Positions 1 to 37,194 of a DNA stretch of 64,000 bases are shown one piece after another. The DNA is from Glandiceps talaboti (taxonomy: Eukaryota > Hemichordata > Enteropneusta > Spengelidae): contig NC_135553.1 in assembly GCF_964340395.1 (NCBI RefSeq), positions 21,436,949 to 21,500,948 of the forward strand. The letters are read 5' to 3'. The translations under genes were made by a program, and so were the position numbers. Position 1 is the first letter of the stretch. Each line of letters begins with the position of its first letter. Under the pieces are notes generated by a model that saw only the letters and a program-made list of their open reading frames with translations, made no database searches and had not been told where the DNA came from.

Positions 1-1003
1 GATACAGTAGTCAATATATCGTTCATAACGTAAATAGATCAGACCGTTAGCTAACTTTCCCTACGCACGGGTGAACGGTTTCCGTCGCAGTCTAACACAA
101 GCAAACAATCGATGTCGAGCAAACATTGCACACGACTAGTGAGATATTGATATATGGCTCCCATTTTTATTTGATTCCATCAGCTGACGTTATTTATGGT
201 TTAGATTTAATAAATAAATAAATGTTGTTATTTTTGCTGCTCATTGCAACGATAGAGTTCATGCACATGATAATTTATTTTCGATCATCGCATTTGAAGT
301 GCAAAACCACACACATTATAACATGATTCCTTATTTGATATTTATGGCCATGGCTTGAACAATAACTTGCTTTTAGGTCATAGTTCAAAGACTAAGGTCA
401 GCGTAGTAAATCGTTAAAATACGTTGTAAATAAACGGCTTGTCAAACGGTTTGTTTGCATGCTGACAAAACTTCAGCGATATACTTCAATTATTTGAAGT
501 ATCCTTATCGCCAATAAATATCTAGCAGCATGGTAGGATTTTCGATTTGAATAGATTTTCGATTTTTATATCCCACACTCATTTTCTCAGATTCCATACT
601 CTAATTATAAATAAGTTCAATATATACCAAACATGTACATAGGCCTAAATCGGGTATAGTAGGTTACAATTCCCACATTTGCCTCGCTGGCATAGAATGT
701 GAATCGAACACTATGTATCTGCTCTACGTTTACGTCATACATTTTAGTTTTAGTTTTTCTATCCCTACTTCTTTCATCTACACTATTTTCAAAAACAAAT
801 GAATTGGTCTCTTCTTGGTGGAAAAGCATAGACTGTTTGAAAGTGGTCAAATTCACGAACAAGGCAGGAGAATGGGGGATTCTTTAATATGCCTTTTGAA
901 ATGAAATATCACATTTGTTTATTAGCTGTCGGCTGTTCGAAAGTCAGATCTACAGATTTACTAAAACATCAAATACTAAGTCGGTTGAACCTTGAAAGGA
1001 TAC
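1..1003. other. Intron 3 of XDH paralog B (5' part); no feature seen
   Basis: AT-rich sequence without recognisable coding or repeat structure. No match to exon 4 of the family (the [12 protein letters not shown] block) was found on the minus strand. Confidence 0.5.
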
Positions 1004-1755
1004 AGTATTTTCTTATTTTGGTGATCATATCTTGATAACATCACAGTACAAGCTCCACATCCTCCTTCACCACAGCCAAGTTTACTACCTGTCAAATGTA
1101 CTGATTGAAATGAAATGTTGTTAAGGATCAAACACTTAAAAACACGAGATCCAAGAATTGGAAATTGCCTTTGCTTTGTGGTTTACCCCATGCCTGTGAA
1201 TATATTGAGTATTAATTTGATATTATGTACATTGATTCGTTTACTTGAGAGAAAAAATCCGAAACATATATAGTAAAACAATTCAACTTTTCATCTCTAT
1301 TTATTTTCGTAATATATCCTGAAAAAAGCTTGAATGAGATGTAGTTTACAATTACATATGCCCTAATTCTCTTGTTATCTAGCCATGCATCTTATGACAT
1401 TGATTTCAGCTCACCTTTGCATATCAAAGCATTGCCTTTCCTGTAAATGAATAACCATTTCATGGCAAAACAAAATATTGAAAACATTGTGAAACAATGC
1501 ATTCCTATTTTTCGTTACCCGATTTCAAGCATCAGAATTAACGTTATCTCATGTACTAAATAGAGCGAATGGAAAGTCAACTTTAATAGTAAATTGTGAC
1601 TTCACATCAATGAAGCCTATGTTATAATGAACATTAATGTATCTATTTCCACCAGACAGTCGTGGAAATCATGGAGTATTGCTTGTTTGTTTATTTTGAA
1701 TATGAAAACATTTTTTGTTTCTTTGTGTTTGTGTATTTGTTTGTTTTTTTGCCCA

Positions 1756-1813
<58 letters not shown>

Positions 1814-2039
1814 GTATTTTGTAAATCCTTTATGATTTTTTTTTCTATTCAGTCAATCTCGCAATACATTCAATTTGATCAGCAGTCCCGGTAATTAGTA
1901 ATTCCTAATCCCTAAGATTGTAAAAGGGGACGGACTCGACTAGTTGCAAAGACAACTATTTTTCGTCTCCCTTTCCCATGTTGAATACTTCATACGTTGT
2001 AGAATTGTTATATATGTATATATATTTCTGGGAATAAAG

Positions 2040-2099
<60 letters not shown>

Positions 2100-2348
2100 A
2101 TACATAGTAGCCAATCCGTACGGTACTATAATAAAAAAAAAAAACGTTTTACTGTAAAAGTAAAGGATACACTTGTTTCGTAGGTAGGACAGTAATGTTG
2201 TCTCGGGATCAATGTCTCCATCAGTTATCTGTCGATGGAATAAATGAGATGAAAATAAATAAATACTGAGATCTGTATCTGTACCGTATATATTTTACTC
2301 TTCCATGTCTGTTCGCATACATACATACATACATACATATACACACAT

Positions 2349-2388
<40 letters not shown>

Positions 2389-2427
2389 ACATACATACAT
2401 ACATACATACATACATACATACATACA

Positions 2428-2459
<32 letters not shown>

Positions 2460-2643
2460 CACACATACATACATACACACACACACATACATACATACAT
2501 ACATACATACATACATACATACATACATACATACATACATACATACATACATACATACATGCATGCATACATACATACATACACACATACATACGTACAT
2601 ACGTACATACGTACATACATACATACATACATACATACATACA

Positions 2644-2675
<32 letters not shown>

Positions 2676-2933
2676 CATTAGACAGTCGACAGTCGCACGC
2701 GCCTTTTTTGCTACGTTTTATGTAAAACTAAAGTCGTCGTCGTCGCGCTCCAATCCGGAGCAATACTACTATAATCGCATACTGATAGCGAGGGCCATCA
2801 AAAAAGGCGCGAGCAAATTTCGACAGTCTAATACATACATGTACGTAAAGTTACTAACCTTCTTCCCATTGACGAAAAATATCAACTGATCTGGAGCCTG
2901 CTCTCCGTCTCTTAAACGTGCCGTCATAGCCAT
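1004..2933 (-). CDS. XDH: Xanthine dehydrogenase/aldehyde oxidase family gene, 5' exons 1-3 only (paralog B)
   Basis: Three minus-strand exons join in frame: 2859-2933 (25 codons starting ATG at 2931-2933, ending LIFFVNGKK before a GTTAGT donor), 2171-2228 ([19 protein letters not shown] plus one base) and 1004-1100 (the [12 protein letters not shown] motif binding the plant-ferredoxin-type 2Fe-2S cluster). The product would be the N-terminus of a molybdo-flavoenzyme that hydroxylates purines or aldehydes in the cytosol. The remaining exons lie left of the window; nothing in 1-1003 matches exon 4. Exon 3 and its first flanking bases are identical to exon 3 of the complete neighbour at 25710-25806, and exon 2 differs at one visible silent position. 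The residues before LIFFVNGKK are different. The gene starts about 3.2 kb beyond the neighbour's stop, so the two are head-to-tail tandem duplicates. Whether the rest is intact cannot be seen. Confidence 0.88.
1101..2170 (-). other. U12-type intron 2 of XDH paralog B
   Basis: GTATCCTTT donor and a TCCTTAAC branch site shortly before the CAG acceptor, matching intron 2 of paralog A. The interior is largely different and carries (TA)n at 1757-1811 and (ATT)n at 2038-2096. Confidence 0.78.
2318..2671. repeat. (TACA)n microsatellite with interspersed CA, intron 1 of paralog B
   Basis: About 350 bp of tetranucleotide repeat with CACA and GCAT interruptions. A similar array lies at the equivalent place upstream of exon 2 in paralog A (26432-26764), so it probably predates the gene duplication. 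Long open frames here are repeat artefacts. Confidence 0.95.
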
Positions 2934-5900
2934 GCTGCAGTTCTAGCGTATAAGACACCTTACTCCGTACAATGAGTACCGGCCACGAGTATTAGAGCCC
3001 TCAACCTATCCTCAACAGTGAACTCTAGCAAACCATTGGAGGGTGCCGTATGGCTTTGAACTACCAGAGGTACCGGTCTCTTAAGACAGTATTCTGTAAA
3101 GAAACTCACAAGGACTCAAATATTACTTTTGGGTTGAATGACTTATACGATTTGCAGCATGGGGAACGATTCAATTGAGCTCCACAATCGATTACAGCCA
3201 AATATCAAAGTTCTTTCGAGTGTTTGTACTCCAGCTAGACTTGTGGCAGCACCTCTAAACACCCGTCAGTCAGCCTCTAACTCTTATCGCCAACTGCCAG
3301 GTATTTTCTTGAGACAAATTCCATCGCTCTTAAATCGCATACGTCATCAACATTTTTATTTAAAACATAATATGGTTAACAAACAAGTTGTTTACAACAA
3401 AAGTTATTCTCTTATCCTTATTTAGTAAATGTTTATTAATAAATATAATTAATTCAGCTCAGTAATAGGCAGTTTATTGAACCTTTCTAGAATAGTCTTA
3501 GCTAAACAGCTGTTGATTCAATTGGGACACAATTTATCACTATGTGATGACATGTGACCTCTACTCATTAAGATAGAATAACATTACTTGACCGGACTCT
3601 GTCTCATTAATCAATGTGACCTTATCACTTGTGTCTTCTTGTCAATTGTGGACATATAGAATAACTACTTGACACAATTGTTTACGATGAGTGACTCGTA
3701 ACACCATTACCCCCGCCAAAATATGTTTTGTCCCCAAAACACGTAACTAGTCAAAATGTAAAGGAAGCAAATTTACTCCACGAAAATATTGGAAAGAGCA
3801 GAAGTGATGGCATTGAAAGCTGAGGTTCACACATTGTCAAAGTGATTACTGAGGACAGGCGAACCCGTAGAGTTTGTATTATACATCAAGTCGAATGAAG
3901 TTGGACGGTGAATTTAGAGTAAGTAAGTAATTTGATCTTTTTTTCCTTTTTTTTTAAGAGTGAAGTTAGAAAATATGAAATTTCACTGTAAAAATTATAC
4001 AGCTGAAGCCAAAAATCTGAAAATTCGTATATGTGAAGATAGCTTAAATGCCAAAGAAATGGTAAAAGGGTTTACTGATATGTCGTTAATTAGCATGTTC
4101 TCAGCCCCCTACTTGAATCACTCTAACTTGTAATAGCCATGCCATAATCTATTTTTATAAATTGTTTCAGACAAAATTCGTATTTACAGACTGCAACGTC
4201 ACACAAGAAACATACAGGGATTAGAATACTACGTATACGTCATGTGTTTCCATGGTTACTTTATTCAGTACTTACATGTTAGGCCTCAGCCAATAAGAGA
4301 AATACCAATCCACAAAATTTGACAGGAAAGTATCAGTTAAAATTGACAGTATAAAAGCTTGACTGATAATTTAGTCACTGTAGAATATGAAACCATAACA
4401 TAGTAAAAATGACGGCAAGTCCAAATGATATTATTTTTGAATTATGCCATGATTGGGGGTTTTACGCTTATCAACACATCATCGTTTGTAGATGTCAGGA
4501 TACCTTACTTTACAGAGGTCGAAGGAAGACCAATGCAACCGTCACTAATTAGTGTGAGACGTCTTTTTGTGACGTAAATGAGGAAACCATTTCAACCTAC
4601 GTACTGTAACTATGTGGTTTTTCAGTAATGATCAGAAAATATTGGTTCTCCATTTCTCACACAAAGTGATAAAATCGTCATTTTAAGATATTTCCTTTAC
4701 ATGTATTTCTTTATATGTATATTGTTTAGCACAATGATATAATATTTAACAACTTTCAACCACATTTCACCGATGAAAGTAGATATAACATTAGACTGAC
4801 ACCAGTCTAATTTAAGGTAATGAACTCCCTTCTTGACTTTTTTTTCCAGTTACTAGTAGTCTCCCAGGAGATGGGCTTTCGCATTCACCTGACTGTTTCG
4901 CAATATCATTCCCTAAGGTTATCACTTTACATTCGAGAAGACAGCTATGTTTTAAACAGTTATTTTATTCATATAGAGAATGGAAAAGGCCATTGACGCA
5001 AACAAGGCTAAGAAAACATCCACTAACAAGTACCTTCAGTCTACCCCAAAAATCCTTCCTAGTTATTAGCTGTATAGTTAATGACTTTTTAGTGACACTA
5101 CAATTGATGCTATTCATAATTATTTGTAGATTAAAAGACATGTATATTTAATTAATTAAACATATTCACATACTAAATAATCCCCAAAGTGAATTCTGAA
5201 ATATGTAATATTTGCTACATGTCAAGTAATTATATAATATGGCTCCATTTGATTTGTTAGTGACAATAATCATAGCATTTCTTTAATTGATAACGCATTC
5301 TGTAATATAGATGTTTCAAATTATTTGTCTATCAACATGATATTGTACAGAATGCAACCCAATAAGGTCATATACTCTCAGATGAATTGAATATTTAGGG
5401 TGGCAAAATGAAAAATAAAATACAGAAATCTTTGACAAAGAAATTGAACCTTCATAAACCAATGCCAGAAATGTCTTGTATTCCTGTTTGATATAACGTA
5501 CAGGGATGAACCATACTAAAATAGAGACACATTTCACATGGCAATGCCATGGTAGGAAACAATAGAAAAAAATGATCTATTGATCTGAAATATTCTGGGT
5601 AATGTAGAATTGATAGTGCTAGGCCACTTCAGCATACAATCTCTTCATTTTAATATAGTTTCTGCGTTGCCCCCTGAAATTGACGTCATACGTACTCTTA
5701 TGAATATGCACATTCTCGCATAATTTCCACAACGCAGACATAAGATGCAAGAGATGGATGTGGTATGCGACAACGCTGGTATTACTCGGCAAAAATGAAA
5801 GTTATACGCCAGTTTCTGCTGACATATTGGTCACCCCAACACATTACGTTTCCCTTGGGCTTAACCCGCGCGAAAAGAACTAAAGAACTGCGCTGGCATG

Positions 5901-5978
5901 ACCCACAGTCCCTCAAGGAAACGTGTGTTACCCTCCTGACAAATAAACATATATATGATAGTATGTGTGTACCTGTGC

Positions 5979-6024
<46 letters not shown>

Positions 6025-6096
6025 TCCATACCAATTAAACTGGCATATTAAGTAAAATCCATTGAGGAAAATATTAGTTATGTGATTATTGTATTT
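2934..6096. other. Intergenic spacer between the XDH/AOX paralogs
   Basis: Upstream side of paralog B and downstream side of paralog A. I found no coding homology, RNA gene or clear transposon. It must contain the promoter of paralog B just above 2933, but no convincing TATA or initiator motif can be assigned. Confidence 0.5.
5981..6022. repeat. (TG)n microsatellite
   Basis: About 20 dinucleotide units downstream of the XDH paralog A stop. Confidence 0.9.
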
Positions 6097-6102
6097 TTTA
6101 TT
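6097..6102 (-). promoter_or_regulatory. AATAAA polyadenylation signal of XDH paralog A
   Basis: On the minus strand an AATAAA hexamer lies about 29 nt past the proposed TAG stop at 6131-6133. This supports a short 3' UTR and the choice of the terminal mini-exon 6131-6163. Confidence 0.55.
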
Positions 6103-6130
6103 AAGCCATCCATAGATCTTGTCCTTCATC

Positions 6131-31268
<25,138 letters not shown>

Positions 31269-31637
31269 GGTGCAACTGTTATCGTTGTATGAGAAAATAG
31301 GTCGTATGCCAACGTGACCCAAAATAGGTCTTGCTAAGTTCAGTGACCCTAGACTGTAAGATACATCGTGATGTTTCGCCCTCACCGGCCTCCTCTCACG
31401 ACTGTACTAGTACTCTGCACAGGTATGTCGGACACTTCAAGAGATTTGGGCCCCACCCTGAACTAGTGATTAGAAGGTCATGCAGAGGTCGTCATGTAGA
31501 TTAGAAATCAAATATGTAGAATAGCTGGTACGTCAGGCGATAAGAGCGAATGTTGCTATGGTAATATACATGTATGTCAATCGCTCGGTCGGCGACATCC
31601 GCTCTGGGATTTGACTTGTATAACCACCGATAATACC

Positions 31638-31744
31638 ACAGGCACTCGAATCAATCTGTACGATTTGGGGAGGAAAATGTATATGCTCTTATTCACTATA
31701 CATTTTTTTTAAAAAATCATACACATTGATTCGAGTGCCTATGG
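31638..31744. mobile_element. Short hAT-like MITE, 107 bp, 8-bp target duplication
   Basis: GGCACTCGAATCAAT at the left and its inverse at the right, flanked by the direct repeat ATAATACC (31630-31637 and 31745-31752). Eight-bp duplications are typical of hAT elements. It lies just upstream of XDH paralog A exon 1. Confidence 0.7.
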
Positions 31745-31969
31745 ATAATACCACCACGTAAATAAACACACACGCATGTGTAGGCCAATATACATTACCA
31801 ATAATGACCATTAATGACTAATATACCGAGGCCGAAGACGGCAAATCGGTCTTCTAATTCAAGTGTCGGTCTTCTAATTAAAAAAATCGGTCTTCTAATT
31901 CAAGTGTCGGTCTTCTAATTCAAATGTCGCGTCCGTCTACTCATTCAAAAGTCTACTACACTATGCGAT

Positions 31970-32275
31970 GCTATGCTATGCTATGCTATGCTATGCTATG
32001 ATATACTATACTGTACTATACTATGCTATGCTATGCTATGCTATGCTATGATATACTATACTGTACTATACTATACTATACTATACTATACTATACTATA
32101 CTATACTATACTATACTATACTATACCCTACTCTACTATATATACTATACTATACTATACTATACTATACTATACTATACTATACTATACTATACTATAC
32201 TATACTATACTATACTATACTATACTATACTATACTATACTATACTATACTATACTATACTATACTATACTATAT
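31970..32275. repeat. (CTATG)n / (CTATA)n pentanucleotide array
   Basis: CTATG units give way to long CTATA runs. The inverse-complement array (TATAG)n occurs at 34300-34475 and related GCATA/GCACA runs at 33757-33828. Confidence 0.95.
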
Positions 32276-32301
32276 ACTACACACAAACATGTGTATGTAG
32301 C

Positions 32302-32800
32302 ATGGGCTCTTGGGCATCACCCGAAATAGCCGACATAGCATTCCATGAACTGGAAAGTCGCATAATTGAAATCTACACATCGAATAAAATATCACTCTGG
32401 ACACGTTTCAGGGATGACGTTTTCATGATATTTTGTGGCACCCAAGTCGAACTAAATAATCTGAGTGAAAAAATAAACCAAATACATCCAACTTTCAAAT
32501 TTTCGTTGGAAAGCTCAGATACGGAAGTAACATAATTTTTATTATCTTGATCTTACAATCCACAAATGTCAACGACACCAATAACACAAAGTATTGGATA
32601 TCAAAACTCATTCCAATATTTACACAGGCAATCATACCACCCAGACTCAGTCTTCAAAGGGTTCATTAAGGGTCAAACGAACAGATACATACGAACATGT
32701 AGTAACGAAGACGAATTTCGAAGAAAGTGAAATTCTTCATCGCGAAACTGGCGAAAAGAGGCTATAATGAAACAGAAATAAATACTAGTAACTTGAGTCC
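32302..32800 (+). pseudogene. Penelope-like reverse transcriptase fragment, frameshifted
   Basis: The first frame reads MGSWASPEIADIAFHELESR and RFRDDVFMIFCGT, with the FxDD catalytic pair, then HPTFKFSLESSDTEVT and a stop at 32535. Other frames continue the family sequence: LDLTIHKCQRH, then HPDSVFKGFIKGQTNRYIR and CSNEDEFRRK. This order matches the palm and thumb of PLE reverse transcriptases. At least two frameshifts and loss of both ends make it dead. The start is fused to the CTATA array. Confidence 0.75.
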
Positions 32801-32895
32801 ACTATCCTAATCCTGGCATCTCTATTTGATGAACAATACAAGTGAACTCTGGGCAAACAAATACGGGAATACTATACTACATGTATATACTATAC

Positions 32896-33757
32896 TATAT
32901 TATAATATACCTAGTGATAATGCTGTGCCATGATTCGCTAGAATCAGTCACGTGATAGGAAATAGAATGACTATTTCCCTAGGGAAATAGTTCCATCAAC
33001 TATTACATGGTCACGTGACCACCGCGCGTTCTACAGCAGGTCAAAATGGCAGCTTCGAACGATGTCGTCTGCCAACCTCAAGAGAAGAGGGCAAGATTTT
33101 CATGAGGTATATTATAAAACACATATTGCCTGGCCTATATTTGGGCTATAGCACCCGTTTATTACCCCCTCGTGACTGTGAGTTACCAGAATCACATGCT
33201 ATTTCCGGGCCCTCGGCCTTTGGCCTCGGGAAATAGCATGTGATTCTGGTACCTCACAGTCCCTCGGGTGTAATAAACGGGTGCTATAGCCATCATGGTC
33301 AAGCAATATGTGTTCACTATACTATGGTGTAGCTATGGTGTAGTATATTGAACACATATTGCCTGGCCATGAGGGCTATAGCACCCGTTTATTACACCCG
33401 AGGGACAGTGAGTTACCAGAATCACATGCTATTTCCCGAGGCCAAAGGCCGAGGGCCCGGAAATAGCATGTGATTCTGGTAACTCACAGTCACGAGGGGG
33501 TAATGAACGGGTGCTATAGCCCGAATATAGGCCAGGCAATATGTGTTTTATATACCTCATGCTGTGAACTCGCGGTGGCAAACGACATCGTCAGAAGCTG
33601 CCATTTTGACCTGCTGTGAACGCGCGGTGGTCACGTGGCCATGTAAAAGTTGATGGAACTATTTCCCTAGGGAAATGGTCATTCTACTTTCCTATCAAGT
33701 GACTGATTCTAGCGATTCATAGCACAGCATTATCACTAGGTATATTATGATATATAG
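32896..33757. repeat. Nested palindrome (foldback element), about 862 bp
   Basis: Sequence from TATAATATACCTAGTGATAA inward is repeated inverted from 33757 back to a centre near 33327. Each arm contains its own hairpin (33150-33290 and 33375-33525) built on GCTATAGCACCCGTTTATTA and its inverse, plus a small CCCTAGGGAAATAG palindrome. No transposase is present. Confidence 0.85.
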
Positions 33758-33834
33758 CATAGCATAGCATAGCATAGCATAGCATAGCATAGCACAGCAC
33801 AGCACAGCACAGCACAGCACAGCACAGTATAGTG

Positions 33835-34266
33835 AACACATATTGCCTGGCCATGAGGGCTATAGCACCCGTTTATTACACCCGAGGGACTGTGAGTTAC
33901 CAGAATCACATGCTATTTCATGTGGCTGAAGGCCGAGGGAAATAGCTTGTAATTCTGGTAGCTCACAGTCACGAGGGGGTAATGAACGAGTGCTATAGCC
34001 CAAATATAAGCCAGGCAATATGTGTTTTATAATATACTTCATGAAAATCTTGCCCTCTTCTCTTGAGGTTGGCAGACGACATCGTTCTTTTGACCTGCTG
34101 TCAAGGCGCGGCAATATGTGTTTTATAATATATCTCATGCTGTGAACTCGCGGTGGCAGACGACATCATCAGAAGCTGCCATTTTGACCTGCTGTGAACT
34201 CACGGTGGTCACGTGACCATGTAATAGTTGATGGAACTATTTCCCTAGGGAAATAGTCATTCCATT
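33835..34266. repeat. Additional half copy of the palindromic element
   Basis: Repeats the right arm (ACACATATTGCCTGGCCATG ... CCCTAGGGAAATAGTCATTC) including a third internal hairpin at 33857-34002, after a (GCATA)n/(GCACA)n spacer. Confidence 0.8.
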
Positions 34267-34267
34267 T

Positions 34268-34488
34268 TCCAATATATAGTACAGTGCAGTGCAGTGCAGT
34301 GCAGTATAGTATAGTATAGTATAGTATAGTATAGTATAGTATAGTATAGTATAGTATAGTATAGTATAGTATAGTATAGTATAGTATAGTATAGTATACA
34401 ATAATATACTGTATAGTATAGTATAGTATATAGTATAGTATAGTATAGTATAGTATAGTATAGTATAGTATAGTATATATAGTATAGA
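34268..34488. repeat. (AGTAT)n pentanucleotide array
   Basis: Inverse complement of the array at 31970-32275, so the whole 32-34.5 kb block is roughly symmetric. Confidence 0.95.
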
Positions 34489-34519
34489 AGTATAAAACGC
34501 CAACAAAGTCCACGATCGC

Positions 34520-35370
34520 CACATTCAAACTATTACGTGTACGGAGTGTGCCGTCTGTGGTGTACAATTACACCCTAAAAAAGGCGATCCGTGTTTCCTA
34601 CAGAAGATCGTTTCAGGTCCTATTTACGTGACTTATTTTGTGTCCCGTTACGAAGAGAAGACCGTGAACGTGCTGGGGTTTGCAAGTTGTGTTTCGACCA
34701 CGTCCATCAATTGTACGCGGGTAGAATGAAGTTAGACAAGCTTGAGCAGGATTTAAAGTAGCGAGGGGGTGTTCTGCCGAATGCCACCATCCGAACAAAA
34801 AGGCAAGCGAAGATGTTGATCATCGCCATCGGTCGCACCAACAACGAAGAAATCTAAAGAAGAGAAGGAAAATTCTCTACCTCATAGTCGACGAATATCG
34901 ACAAAGTTGTTTAGCGACGTCAACGGAGAAAGGCAACATGGCTGTGTTCAGGTGAGTTTGCAAATTCTTTGGCTTTGCCCATCAATAATTAGAGTACATG
35001 TACATAGTTACGTTCTACGATGGCGCAATGCATGTGCGATTAGTTAATTTCTTTATTATTTTTTATTTAATTTTCCTATTTAACATGTTTATGTCGTTTT
35101 TCTATCCCTGTAGGTTAAAATCAACTACAGCAGCCAGTTTGTTTCGAGGTATCAGAAACCCAGGAATCAATCGTCAAATCCGATGGTCAGTGGTAACTTT
35201 TCAAAATTTGCTGCTGACATATGCTGTGTCCAGAAACGAAAGAAGATGTAGTTAATCGAATTACGCGGGAAGCAGCAAGTGAATGTGAAGGTCTTTATGG
35301 AATGAAAGGCAAATCAATTCTAAGAAGAAGTGTTAGGGATTGCCTGATGTTTGAGGGCGCCCCGTCATGG
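34520..35370 (+). pseudogene. Broken zinc-finger-like gene of an uncharacterised repeat family
   Basis: Plus-strand coding traces: CTECAVCGVQLHPKKGDP in one frame, then (after a one-base shift) FRSYLRDLFCVPLRREDRE and AGVCKLCFDHVHQLYAGRMK LDKLEQDLK with a stop. The Cys pairs suggest an N-terminal zinc-binding domain like ZAD-type fingers. After a possible GTGAGT donor, a further stretch at 35228-35360 reads CPETKEDVVNRITREAASEC and EGLYGMKGKSILRRSVRDCL. The frame then runs into a MITE at 35372. I do not know the function; the style resembles lineage-expanded multigene families of marine invertebrates. Treat as a pseudogene unless transcripts show otherwise. Confidence 0.45.
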
Positions 35371-35371
35371 C

Positions 35372-35516
35372 TAGTCTTGCTGCTAGACGTTCGGGCTTTC
35401 TTTCGAAACTATAAGCAAACGAAGTTCGCAGTGAGGGCTTGCCCATCCTCGATAGCGATGTTCGGTCGTGTGTCGTATTCTATCGGAAGAACATCCGAGG
35501 TCTAGCAGATAGACTA
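35372..35516. mobile_element. MITE, 145 bp (inverted relative of 29733-29878)
   Basis: TAGTCTTGCTGCTAGACGTT at the left and TCTAGCAGATAGACTA at the right. It interrupts the broken zinc-finger-like frame. Confidence 0.75.
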
Positions 35517-36254
35517 CGTCACGGCGTACCTTACAGACTAAGGCGACCCCTGATAAATAATTATTAATAAACCGTACTTGGCTACCCGACTAATTCATTA
35601 AACATGCATGTTACTTGGGGCTTGTCTCACTGTCTATTTTTCTTGCAAGTGGTACTTTTGCCCAATTTTCGTTTTCTTTATCCTATTATTACTAATATTT
35701 TCATTATTTATTATTAAAACTTAATTACGAACTCTAAGTCCAGAGAACAACAAAAAGACACATCACAAAACAACTTTACATGTTTAAGGAGCGTACGTCA
35801 AAATACAAACAGCGAAATAGTACAGCGTGTATTTAAATGTAAATCGATGTAAAATCTTCAGCCAGGTGTGCTGTGAAGCCCAACAAACGAAACGTCACAT
35901 GTAACAACATGATCAATCAGACCATTTTCATTGTGAAAGACGCGCAACGTAAATCTAAACCGAGAGGGAATTAACTCCATTGAAAAGAACCATGGTTAGA
36001 GGCACTGGTAGAACTTGGAAGACCTTCGGATCCTTCGGAACGCATTGTTGTGACAGACAATTATATTTTACATACTACATACTACTTACATTGATATAAA
36101 TGGTTACCGTATACCAGTATGTTATTGCAAAAAAAGCTATGAGGCGTAGCTTCATTGGGATAGTACACCCAGAAAACCTTCTCATTAAAAGTTGGTGGCT
36201 CTGTAGCACAATTTAGAACAAAAAGAGTCATGATGATCTAATATTTTGAAGGGC

Positions 36255-36870
36255 TTGATCGAAGGGAGATCATTTAGTCCTGGTCGATTGATTAGTGCAC
36301 CACCATTCATTATGATTTGATTATTGGACAAACATTCAGTCATGGATACCACTCCGTCTTGGTCGATTGATTATTGAACTACCATTCAGTCTCGGTCGAT
36401 TGATTGGTGGATACCATTCCATCTTGGTCGATTGATTATTGAACTACAACTCCGTCTTGGCCGATTGATAGGTGTATTACCATTCCATCTTGGTCGATTG
36501 ATTGGTGGACAACCATTCCGTCTTGGTCGATTGATTGGTGGACAACCATTCCATCTTGGTCGATTGATCGTTGGATACCACTGCATCTTGGTCGATTGAT
36601 TATCGAACTACCACTCCGTCTTGGCCAATTGATTGGTGGACTACCATTCCATCTTGGTCGATTGATCTGTAGAAAGTCTATCGATATTGGTAGGTTGATT
36701 GATGAATCGCCATTCATCTAGTCTTCGTTGATTTATTGATTAGTAGAACATCATTGATTTATTGATTAGACCATCATTTAGTCTAAGACCATGTAAGTTG
36801 ACTGGTAGAACATCACTGGTAGGTTGATTAATAGACCATCATTCAGTCTTGGTCGATTGATTGGTAGAAC
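36255..36870. repeat. 33-bp minisatellite
   Basis: Diverged units of TCTTGGTCGATTGATTGGTG GACAACCATTCCG. Because the period is a multiple of three, the minus strand shows an open frame of 11-residue repeats (INRPRWNGCPP); it lacks other coding signs. Confidence 0.85.
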
Positions 36871-37194
36871 ATCAAATCAGCTTTGATTAGTACCCATAAC
36901 TGCTTGTTGTAATTATTTTTGCAAATGACTTTTTTTCATTGTTGCTATGGATGTGGCAATGGTTGCTATGTATGTTGATGTATAATTCATGAATGTACAT
37001 TCACTTTAACCACCCTCGGTGACTACACCCCTCGCTTTTGTTACTTTGCAAATGAAACTGATATTTTGTGCTGTTACTAAGGGAGTGGCCATGGATGCTA
37101 AGCACATTTGCTTTTATCCCCCCCCCCCCCACCACCACATAATTTTTAAAAGCTATGCAGGAACAAGCTAAGATTTTGTGGTTGGATTTTACTA

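Noticed and set aside
2221-2889. Long open frames on both strands (MYVC and TYIH repeats)
   Set aside because: Pure products of a TACA-type microsatellite; no codon bias or domain.
36386-36717. Frame of INRPRWNGCPP repeats
   Set aside because: 33-bp minisatellite, period divisible by three; no start context, no homology.
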